Assembly: GCF_004362825.1 (NCBI RefSeq)
Contig: NZ_SNXZ01000005.1
Location: 434,001-498,000, forward strand
DNA length: 64,000 nt
Direction of reading: 5' to 3'
Origin: Labedaea rhizosphaerae
Lineage (GTDB): Bacteria; Actinomycetota; Actinomycetes; Mycobacteriales; Pseudonocardiaceae
The position numbers and the translations under genes were made by a program. This document shows, one piece after another, positions 48,101 to 55,512 of the stretch (position 1 is its first letter; every line of letters starts with the position of its first letter). The notes beneath the pieces were generated by a model that did not search any database, had not been told where the DNA came from, and worked only from the letters and a program-made list of their open reading frames with translations.

Positions 48101-50442
48101 CGGCCAGGCCCCACCGAGTCGACGGCATCGACAGCATCGACGATGTGCAGGCGCAGCTCGGAAGTGTGCCGCTTGCCGTCGTGCCCGGTGAGCCACGCCT
48201 GGTCGGGCGTCGGCAGCATCTCGCTGATCGTCACGCCCGCGTCGGGACCGGCCGAACGCAGCATGTTGCACAGCACGCGGGCGTAGACGGGGCTGGTGAA
48301 GTCGATGTAGCACGGCTTGATCTCCGTGCTCACCCGGATGAACACGCGCTCGGGCAGCCCGAGCCGGTGCGCCCACGCGCGGGCGGCCAGGTAGCGCTCG
48401 CGCTCGCCGGTGACCGCGGCGAGGCCGGTCTCGGCCACCGTGCACCGCCACGACCGGCGCAGCAGCACGAGGTCGTCGACCATCACCCGCGGCGTGTGGC
48501 CGTGGGTGCCGGTGAGCTTCCACGTGTCGAACGCGTGGATGCCGAGGAAGTCCGAGACGAGGTCGAGCAGCGGCCGGTCGCGGTGCCCGGGCACCCGCAC
48601 GACCAGCTCTCCGTCCACTTTGGACACCGTGATGGCGGTGACCGGGACCAGGCGGTCGGGGTCGGCGCCGGGCGCGGCGGTGAAGCCGAGGTCGATGTCG
48701 TCCTCGCCGTACATCCAGTCCGCGTTGCGCGCGCACTGCCGCGGCCACTCCTCGGGCACCAGCGGGTGCACGCGGCCCTCGGGCACGTCCGCGCGCATCG
48801 CGGCGGCCAGCGCGGCCTCGTCCTCGACGCCCACCCGGAAGAAGTCGGTGTCCAGCGCGGGCATGCCGATGTGCAGTTCGCCGAGCACCACGGAGAACTC
48901 GCCGCGGGCCAGCGCTTCCTCGCTGGGCGCGCACAGGTGCACGTCCGGCGAGTGCAGCCGGGCCATCGGCCAGCCGGGGCGCGGCGCCGGGAACTCCTTG
49001 TCCACCAACGCGTTCAGCTCGGCGGTGGTGATCCGCAGGCACTCGGTGCCGTCGGGCAGGTCGTTGACGCCGAGCAGCCGCGTCCAGCGCAGGCCGAACT
49101 CCTTGACCACTTCGTTGGCCGGCAGGTCCTCGCCGAACAGCGAGGTCTGGGCCACGAACAGCAACTGGTCGAACGGCACGTCGTTCGAGCCGAGCTCGGC
49201 GGCCAGGTCCTGGTGCAGCCGTTCGAGCGTGGCGCGGTAGACGGCGGCCAGCTCGCTGGTCAGCCAGCGCGTCGAGCGCAGCAGCGGCTCCAGCGGGGCG
49301 AGCGCGGCGAGCACCGGCCCGCCGAAGGTGTAGGTGGCGTCGCGCGCGGTGTCGAGGTGGACCACGGTGCGCCCGGCGTAGGTCTGGCCGTCGCGGTGGT
49401 GCGCGGCGCGGCCGGTGACGTCGACGAACTCGGCGTTGAGCTGCTCCATGGCTTTCGCGACCGCCTCGGGCCCGTCGGCGGCGGCCAGCGCGTCGCGCGC
49501 GCCCACCACCCGGTCGACCGCGGCCCGCGCCCGCTCCCCTGCCGCGCCTTCGATCCGCCGCACCTGCGTGCGCAGCGCGTCCTCGGCCGAGAGGTTCATC
49601 GGCAGCACGAACTCCCAGCGCAGCACGCCCTGCTCGACGAACCGGTCGAGCATCGGGTACACGTCGTCGGCTTTGCGGAACCCCGAATCCGGCTGGGCCG
49701 CGAGTTCGGCGGCGAGCTCGGCCGCCACCCGGCGACCGTCGCAGCGACCGAGCACGGCGGCCTCGGCGCCGGACAGCTCGCGGGGCGGGCGGCCCGGCGC
49801 GAGCAGGGTGCGGCCGCGCACGGTGAGATGGGGTTGCAACGTGACCGGCAGCCACGGCTTGACTTCACCATCCGTACCGTCCGCCGCGATGGCGGCGGCG
49901 AGCGCGACCAGCGCCCACCACTCGAAGAAGACCTTGCGCTTGCGGGTCAGCGACGGTCCGTGCCCGCCGGTCATGGCCGGTGCGTCGGCGTCGACGCTCA
50001 CCCAGCACATCGGGCCGAAGAAGCCGATGCTGTCGTTCTTGGCCGCGTAGCGCTGCGCGTACTTGGCGACGAGCTCCTCGCGTCGGCGCCGGTTGGCGTT
50101 GCGCGGTGCGTCCGGCCCGTCGCGCAGGATGGCCAGCGGCGCGCTCAGCGCGCCCAGGTTCTGCCACGCCATGGCTTCGCGGAAGCGGGGGTCGGCGACG
50201 ACGTCGTAAACGGCGCGCCCGAGGTCGGCGGCCGCGGCGTCGAAGGCCGCGTCGAAACCCGCCCGGTCGCTCGCGCCGTCGAGATGGGCGTCGGCGGCCG
50301 CGGCCAGGTCCGGCGCGGCGAACCGCTCGACCACGTCGGCCCCGAAGCCTGCCGAGCGCAGCAACGCGGCCCGCCAGACCAGCCACGGGGTCCCCGGAAT
50401 CGGCGTCGCGTGACCGCGTCCAGTCGTCGACAAATGTCTCAA
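48097..50442 (-). CDS. LanB-type (lantibiotic dehydratase N-domain) protein, short form, copy A
   Basis: A 781-aa LanB-like protein, paralogue of the next gene: RRRREELVAKYAQRY and KNDSIGFFGPMCW near residues 115-145, YAGRTVVHLDT, LHSPDVHLCAPS, and PTPDQAWLTG near the C-terminus. The elimination domain is absent, as in PEARL enzymes. The TTG at 50442 overlaps the stop of a 30-codon ORF (TTGA), the same coupling style as the rest of the operon. A second TTG at 50433 has GGGGG 9 nt upstream and is the alternative. The protein probably uses aminoacyl-tRNA; whether its acceptor is the 30-residue peptide or a carrier-bound chain is open. Confidence 0.85.
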   Translation of the reverse strand: MRHLSTTGRGHATPIPGTPWLVWRAALLRSAGFGADVVERFAAPDLAAAADAHLDGASDRAGFDAAFDAAAADLGRAVYDVVADPRFREAMAWQNLGALSAPLAILRDGPDAPRNANRRRREELVAKYAQRYAAKNDSIGFFGPMCWVSVDADAPAMTGGHGPSLTRKRKVFFEWWALVALAAAIAADGTDGEVKPWLPVTLQPHLTVRGRTLLAPGRPPRELSGAEAAVLGRCDGRRVAAELAAELAAQPDSGFRKADDVYPMLDRFVEQGVLRWEFVLPMNLSAEDALRTQVRRIEGAAGERARAAVDRVVGARDALAAADGPEAVAKAMEQLNAEFVDVTGRAAHHRDGQTYAGRTVVHLDTARDATYTFGGPVLAALAPLEPLLRSTRWLTSELAAVYRATLERLHQDLAAELGSNDVPFDQLLFVAQTSLFGEDLPANEVVKEFGLRWTRLLGVNDLPDGTECLRITTAELNALVDKEFPAPRPGWPMARLHSPDVHLCAPSEEALARGEFSVVLGELHIGMPALDTDFFRVGVEDEAALAAAMRADVPEGRVHPLVPEEWPRQCARNADWMYGEDDIDLGFTAAPGADPDRLVPVTAITVSKVDGELVVRVPGHRDRPLLDLVSDFLGIHAFDTWKLTGTHGHTPRVMVDDLVLLRRSWRCTVAETGLAAVTGERERYLAARAWAHRLGLPERVFIRVSTEIKPCYIDFTSPVYARVLCNMLRSAGPDAGVTISEMLPTPDQAWLTGHDGKRHTSELRLHIVDAVDAVDSVGPGR

Positions 50443-50531
50443 CCCCCGTATTGCTCCAGCGTCGGCACTGTTTTTGGGCAGGCGTCAGCGCAAATGCGCC
50501 CGATATGGCTGCGCATCTCGGACAACATCAT
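50439..50531 (-). CDS. 30-codon ORF coupled to the LanB genes; candidate scaffold or precursor peptide
   Basis: ATG at 50531 and TGA at 50441-50439. The stop overlaps the TTG start of LanB copy A, as at other junctions of the operon. The 30-residue peptide has a charged N-terminal half, Cys14 and Cys18, Pro19 and Pro23, and ends TLEQYGG. Of its 30 sense codons 22 end in G or C, lower than the neighbouring genes. The ribosome site is weak (CTGGA just before the ATG). LanB and PEARL enzymes need a ribosomal peptide, and this is the only candidate beside them. A chance ORF or a translation-coupling leader remains possible. Confidence 0.45.
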   Translation of the reverse strand: MMLSEMRSHIGRICADACPKTVPTLEQYGG

Positions 50532-50620
50532 CCAGTTATCGCTGGTTAATTACCGTCGACCCGCCGACTCTATCCGTTTGTCAGGCACGAATACAAGACA
50601 GACGTCGAATTGCGAACGGA
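50532..50620. promoter_or_regulatory. A+T-rich gap inside the operon, possible internal promoter
   Basis: Together with the 30-codon ORF this is the 178-bp break between the KS-like gene and the LanB genes, and it is clearly richer in A+T than the rest of the operon. On the minus strand it contains GGTAATTAACC and, further down, CGATAACTGG. A 15-codon ORF (50581-50628) overlaps the KS-like gene stop. An internal promoter for the LanB part is plausible but not proven. Confidence 0.35.
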
Positions 50621-52309
50621 CTATTCATTTCGGCCATTCGGCCTATCCGCCCCTCCTTCCCGCGGCGGCTCGACCCAGTGGCGTTCGCCCGCGAACGGAT
50701 AGCCGGGCAGCGGCACCCGCCGCCCCGCCCCCGGTACGAGTTCCGGCTCCGCTCGCTCGATCGCCAGCTCACCGTCAAGCGCCGAACAGGCTTCGGAAAG
50801 CGTTGCGGCATCGACGATTGCGTGATAGCCGAACGCCCGCCGGCCCACGCCCAACGTGTACGCCACATCGGCCAGCGCGAGGTCCGGGTGCGCACGCAAG
50901 TGGTCCGCGAGCCGTCGCGCGGCCACCGTCACCAGCTCCGGGGTCCGGGCGCTGACGACCAGTTCGCACCGCGTACCGTCGGATTCGACTATAGGTCGTG
51001 GCGGCGGTTCTTCCACGACCACGTGTGCATTCGTCCCGTTCATGCTGATGGCCGTGACCCCGGCCCGCCGAATCGCGTGCACCTCCGGCCACGGAGCGGT
51101 CTTCTCGGCCACCGAAAAGCCACCCTGCGTGAAATCGATCTCCGGATTCCGCACAGCGAAATTCGGGTTCGCCGGAATCGTTCCGGTATGCACGGCCAGC
51201 ACCGCCTTGATCAGCCCGGCGATGCCCGAGGCCGCGTCGAGGTTGCCGACGTTGGCCTTCACGCAGCCCAGCACGCAGTGCGTCGGCTCGCCGCCCGCTG
51301 CGGCGAACGCCCGGTGCAGCCCGGCCACCTCCATGGCGTCGCCGACCGCGGTCCCACCGCCGCTGATCTCCAGGAACCCCAGCGTTTCCGGCGCGAGTTC
51401 GGCCGCGGCCAGCGCCTCGGTGACGGCGGCGGCCTGGCCGTCGACGCCCGGCGTGAGGAACCCGGCGCGCCCGGCGCCCTCGTTGGTGACCGCCCAGCCA
51501 CGCAGCACCGCGTAGACGTGGTCACCGTCTTCTTGCGCGTCGGCAAGGCGTTTGAGCAGCACCGCGCCGGCCCCGCCGGCCGGGGCGGAGCCGGACGCGT
51601 CGGCGTCGAAGCTGCGGCACCGGCCGTCACGCGAGAGCACCCCGGCCTCGGTGGCCAGGTAACCCGACGGCGTGGTCGCGGTGACCGCCACCCCACCGGC
51701 GATCGCCAGGTCGCACCGGAAGTCCTGCAATGCTTGGGCGGCAAGGGCAACGGCGACCAGGGAGCTGGAACACGCCGTCTGCACCGCGACGCTCGGCCCG
51801 GTGAGCCCCAGCTTGTACGACACCCGAGCAGGCAGGTAGTCCGGCGTGTGCCCCGGGGCCAGCCGGCCGTCCGGTCCGAGCGGTGAATGCCTGCCCGGCA
51901 GCAGATGGCGCAGCAAGTACTGGTTGGCCGCGGCCCCGGCGAACACACCGACGGACCCGTCGCACCGGGTGACGTCGTAGCCGCCGTCCTCGAGCACCGT
52001 CCACGCGGTCTGCAGGAACAGCCGGTGCTGCGGGTCGATCAGCGCGGCTTCCTCGGGCGGGTAGCCGAAGAACTCGGCGTCGAACCGGTCGAGGTCGTCG
52101 AGGTGACCCGCGGATCGCACGTAGTCGGGGTGGCTCAGCAGGCTCTCCGGCACCCCCGCGGCCCGGAGTTCGTCGGCGGTGTAGTCGCGGATCGAGTCCA
52201 CGCCGTCGAGCAGGTTGCGCCAGAACGCCGCCGCGTCCGGGGCGCCCGGCACCCGCGCGGCGATCCCGATGACGGCGATCTCGTCGCCTTCGTAATCGTC
52301 CACGCTCAT
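50621..52309 (-). CDS. Stand-alone ketosynthase-like protein lacking both catalytic His and the AT
   Basis: A 562-aa PKS remnant or specialised KS. The KS fold spans about 8-440 with Cys180 kept (TACSSS). The first catalytic His is replaced by Ser316 (LEISGGGT instead of EAHGTGT) and the second by Asn356 (KANVGNL instead of KSNIGHL). After the KS-AT linker (LADVAYTLGVGRRAF) the sequence passes directly to the post-AT motif (LPGYPFAGERHWVE). The AT is cleanly missing and no carrier is present. Decarboxylative condensation is therefore unlikely; acyl transfer or a gatekeeping role is inferred. ATG overlaps the A-PCP stop. Confidence 0.9.
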   Translation of the reverse strand: MSVDDYEGDEIAVIGIAARVPGAPDAAAFWRNLLDGVDSIRDYTADELRAAGVPESLLSHPDYVRSAGHLDDLDRFDAEFFGYPPEEAALIDPQHRLFLQTAWTVLEDGGYDVTRCDGSVGVFAGAAANQYLLRHLLPGRHSPLGPDGRLAPGHTPDYLPARVSYKLGLTGPSVAVQTACSSSLVAVALAAQALQDFRCDLAIAGGVAVTATTPSGYLATEAGVLSRDGRCRSFDADASGSAPAGGAGAVLLKRLADAQEDGDHVYAVLRGWAVTNEGAGRAGFLTPGVDGQAAAVTEALAAAELAPETLGFLEISGGGTAVGDAMEVAGLHRAFAAAGGEPTHCVLGCVKANVGNLDAASGIAGLIKAVLAVHTGTIPANPNFAVRNPEIDFTQGGFSVAEKTAPWPEVHAIRRAGVTAISMNGTNAHVVVEEPPPRPIVESDGTRCELVVSARTPELVTVAARRLADHLRAHPDLALADVAYTLGVGRRAFGYHAIVDAATLSEACSALDGELAIERAEPELVPGAGRRVPLPGYPFAGERHWVEPPREGGADRPNGRNE

Positions 52310-54069
52310 CGCCGCCTTGCCTTGCGCCGCCGCGCCATCCGGTCGGCCACCGCGTTGAGGCCACCACCGTCGGCCGGTCGCCGGTCGAGGTGGGCGGCCA
52401 GCGCGGCGACCGTCGGGTACTGGAACATCTGGTGCAGCGGGATGCTCGCGCCGGTCTTCTCCTCGATCCGCTGCGCCACGGTCGCCATCAGCAACGAGTG
52501 ACCACCCGCGTCGAAGAAGTTCTCCGCCAGGCCGACGGACTCGACGCCGAGCACCGCGCACCAGATGTCCGCGACGAGCTTTTCCGTGTCGTTGCGCGGG
52601 TCCTCCGTGGTGACGGCCCTGGTCGGTGCCGGCAACGCCCGCACGTCGACCTTGCCGGTCGGCGTCAACGGCAACGCGTCCAGCACCACGACCGCGGCCG
52701 GGACCATGAAGTGCGGCAACACCTCGCCCGCCCGCTTGCGCACCAACGCGCCGTCGAGGCTCGCGGGGGTGACGTACGCGATCAGCTCGCTCGTGCCGTC
52801 GTCCTTCGGCCGCGCGACCGCCGCCACCTGACCGACACCCTGCTGGTCGGCCAGCGCCGCCTCGACCTCGCCCAGCTCCACCCGGTAGCCGCGGATCTTG
52901 ACCTGCCGGTCGGTGCGCCCGGCGAACACGATCCGCCCGTCCGGCAACCGCTTGCCCACGTCACCGGTGCGGTAGGCGCGCACGCCGTCGATGGTCAGGA
53001 ACTTCGCGGCGTTCGCCTCGTCGTTGTCCCAGTAGCCGATCGAGACGTGCTCGCTGCGCACGACGATTTCACCAGGGTTGTCCGCCAGGACGATCTCGAT
53101 GCCGTCGAGCGGGAACCCGATGGGCAGCACCGAGTCCGGCACCTCGTCGGTCATCGTCACGTGGTTCTGGCAGGCGAAGCTCACCTCGGTGGCGCCGTAA
53201 CCGTTGACGAACACGCAGTCCGGCCCGGCGTGGGCCTGGAAGAGCCGCACGTCGCGGGCGGTCAGCTCCTCACCGCCGAGCAGGATCACCCGCAGGCTGG
53301 TCAGCCGCTCCCCCGTGCCGAGCGACGCCATCAGGTAGCGGTAGACGGTGGGCGTGGAGTGGTAGACCGACACGCCGGTCTCGGCGATGCGGCGGGACAG
53401 GTGCGCGAGGCCGTGGGTACGGATGTCCACCAGCACGGCGGTCGCTCCGGTCAGCAGCGCGCTGAACAGGTCGGTGACCGCCATGTCGAAGCTGAACGAC
53501 GACAGCACGCTCACCTTGTCCGCGCACGTGATGGCGTGCTCGGTGACGTGGTGGCGGACCTGGAACTGGACGTTGCGGTGGTTCTGCAGCACGCCCTTGG
53601 GCCGCCCGGTGGAACCGGAGGTGTAGAGCACGTACGCGAGGCTGTCCGCAGTGGACGGTCCCGGATCGTCGCTGTCGCGTGGCGCCACCCTGGTCACGTC
53701 GAGCGCGGGCACCCCGGTGAGCTCGGTGGCCAGCGCCGCCGTGTCCGGCTCGACCAAGACGCTGGTCAGCTGGGCGTGCGAAGCCATGTACCGCAGGCGA
53801 TCCGGCGGGTAGCCCGGGTCGAGCGGCACGTAGGCGTTGCCCGACAACAGCACGCCCATGATCGCGGCGGGGATGCGCACGCCGTGGCCCAGCATCACCC
53901 CGACGTGCCCGCCGGTGCCCTCGATCGCGCTCGCGATCCCGGCGGCGAGCCGCCGCAGTTCCCGGTAGGTCAGCTCGCCGTCGTCGGCCACCACCGCGCG
54001 CCGGTCCGGATCGGCCCGCGCCGCCGCGAGGAACCGGGCCGGGATGGACTGGTCGAGACCCGGTCTCAC
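52306..54069 (-). CDS. Stand-alone NRPS A-PCP didomain
   Basis: A 587-aa loading-type protein. The A domain (about 1-500) has YTSGSTGRPKG, NGYGATEVS, YRTGDV, VKIRGYRVELGE and TPTGKVDVRAL. The PCP has its Ser in FFDAGGHSL near residue 540 and a basic C-terminal tail (ARRRKARRR). There is no condensation domain, so it probably activates the starter or a unit that is modified on the carrier before transfer. Pocket residues read D-M-T-H-L-G-G-F-A, a code I do not recognise. GTG at 54069 overlaps the stop of the PLP-enzyme gene (GTGA). Confidence 0.92.
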   Translation of the reverse strand: MRPGLDQSIPARFLAAARADPDRRAVVADDGELTYRELRRLAAGIASAIEGTGGHVGVMLGHGVRIPAAIMGVLLSGNAYVPLDPGYPPDRLRYMASHAQLTSVLVEPDTAALATELTGVPALDVTRVAPRDSDDPGPSTADSLAYVLYTSGSTGRPKGVLQNHRNVQFQVRHHVTEHAITCADKVSVLSSFSFDMAVTDLFSALLTGATAVLVDIRTHGLAHLSRRIAETGVSVYHSTPTVYRYLMASLGTGERLTSLRVILLGGEELTARDVRLFQAHAGPDCVFVNGYGATEVSFACQNHVTMTDEVPDSVLPIGFPLDGIEIVLADNPGEIVVRSEHVSIGYWDNDEANAAKFLTIDGVRAYRTGDVGKRLPDGRIVFAGRTDRQVKIRGYRVELGEVEAALADQQGVGQVAAVARPKDDGTSELIAYVTPASLDGALVRKRAGEVLPHFMVPAAVVVLDALPLTPTGKVDVRALPAPTRAVTTEDPRNDTEKLVADIWCAVLGVESVGLAENFFDAGGHSLLMATVAQRIEEKTGASIPLHQMFQYPTVAALAAHLDRRPADGGGLNAVADRMARRRKARRR

Positions 54070-55457
54070 GTCAGCGCCGCCACGATGTCGTCGACCGTGC
54101 GCACGGTGGTCATCGCCGCGCGCTCGAGCGGCTGGTAGTCGGCCGTGGTGTAGCTGCCGGAGCCGTGCACGACCACCTCGCCGCCACCGGGGATCAGGCC
54201 GCGGTCCAGGGCGTTGAGCACCCCGGTGGTGGCCATGACCAGCGACCACTCCCGCATCGTGCGGAAGTCGCTGGGCAGCGGCCTGCTCGTGTTCTCGTAC
54301 CAGGGGCGCAGCAACGGGTAGCGCTGCAGGCACTCGGCGAGCGAGACCACGACTCCGGCCCCACCGAACCGCTCGATCAGCGGGTTCATCTCCGCCGAGG
54401 TGACCGGCGCGCGGGTGTAGAAGGTCGGGTCGAGCACCTCGCCCGGGTCGAACGTGACCGCCGGGAAGTGCGGGGATTGCTGCTGCGTGTAGAGCCCGGT
54501 CGTGTCGTCGCGGGCGTACGCGGGCAGGGTCGAGCGGTCGTGGCTGCCGTGGTGCAGGCTGAGCACCATGTCGGGGGTGCCGAGGTGTTGCACGAGCAGG
54601 TAGCCGGCGCGGTCATCGACCTTCGCGAGCTTCTGCTCCTCCAGCACCTCGCGGCCCAGCGAGTAGCCGAGCAGGCCGAACGCGCTGGACACGGCGTGGG
54701 CCTGCACGCGGGCCGGGTGCGCGGGTGAGACATCCTGCTCCAGGAAGGCGCGCGTGGCGTCGGCGATCACGTAGTTGCGCAGTTCCAAGGAGAACCACAT
54801 GCGACTGCCGTGCCGGCCGGCGAACCAGGCGGCGTGCTCCTGCGCGAACTGCTTGCCGAGCACCTTGACGTCCTCGGGTTGCGGGCCGTCGTAGACCAGC
54901 ACGGGGTTGAGCGCGCGCAACTCCTCGTCGGCCGACAGCGGGCCGGACCGCAGTTTGTCCACACAGGACTTGGGGGCGAGGGTGACGATGCGCAGCTGCT
55001 CGCGGGTGACCAGGCCGGCGTCGAGGGCGCGCCAGACGGCGTCGCGCAGCGCCGTGCCCTTGTTCGCCGACGTGGGCGAGAAGATCAGGACGGGGTGACC
55101 GGTGCGCCGGATGTACTCCACGGCGCGGGCCACGATCAGCAGCGAGGGCAGGGTCTTGGTGGTGTTGGTGCCGGGGTTGCGCATCAGGTCGAGCAGCATG
55201 AGCTTGGTGTCGCCGTACTCGCCGAGCTCGTGCAGGTCGGCCCCGGCGACGTCGAAGTAGTCGCGCACGCCGTCGTCGAGTTCGGGCAACGCGAAGCCGG
55301 GGTTGAACGCCTCCACCCGTTCGTCCGGGGCCACGTCCGGGACGTAGCGGTCGATCACCGCGGGCAGCCGGTCGTAGTAGTCCAGGATCAGGTTGCGTGT
55401 GGCGGTGCTGATCGGGCTGCTGATCGCGGTGCTGATCGTGGCGGTGGCGTTCGGCAT
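54066..55457 (-). CDS. PLP fold-type-II-like enzyme (threonine-synthase/cysteine-synthase-like), uncharacterised
   Basis: A 463-aa protein. It resembles the beta family of PLP enzymes: NPGTNTTKTLP could hold the Schiff-base Lys and SPTSANKGTALRDAV the phosphate-binding Asn-Lys-Gly loop. A Gly-rich C-terminal block (HGSGSYTTADY) is also present. It looks like an uncharacterised actinobacterial family (I believe DUF6002, from memory). Beside a Rossmann dehydrogenase and an A-PCP, it most likely makes a non-proteinogenic building block, in the manner of the SbnA/SbnB diaminopropionate pair, but that parallel is an inference. ATG at 55457 has GGAGG 8 nt upstream. Confidence 0.7.
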   Translation of the reverse strand: MPNATATISTAISSPISTATRNLILDYYDRLPAVIDRYVPDVAPDERVEAFNPGFALPELDDGVRDYFDVAGADLHELGEYGDTKLMLLDLMRNPGTNTTKTLPSLLIVARAVEYIRRTGHPVLIFSPTSANKGTALRDAVWRALDAGLVTREQLRIVTLAPKSCVDKLRSGPLSADEELRALNPVLVYDGPQPEDVKVLGKQFAQEHAAWFAGRHGSRMWFSLELRNYVIADATRAFLEQDVSPAHPARVQAHAVSSAFGLLGYSLGREVLEEQKLAKVDDRAGYLLVQHLGTPDMVLSLHHGSHDRSTLPAYARDDTTGLYTQQQSPHFPAVTFDPGEVLDPTFYTRAPVTSAEMNPLIERFGGAGVVVSLAECLQRYPLLRPWYENTSRPLPSDFRTMREWSLVMATTGVLNALDRGLIPGGGEVVVHGSGSYTTADYQPLERAAMTTVRTVDDIVAALT

Positions 55458-55512
55458 CGGTGGTGCCTCCACGTGGTCGGGCGCTGGGTTGAGGGGTGCG
55501 GACCGCCCCGGG

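Noticed and set aside
50581-50628. A 15-codon ORF overlapping the KS-like gene stop
   Set aside because: It is very short, has no ribosome site of its own and is followed by 49 bp before the 30-codon ORF. It is probably chance.
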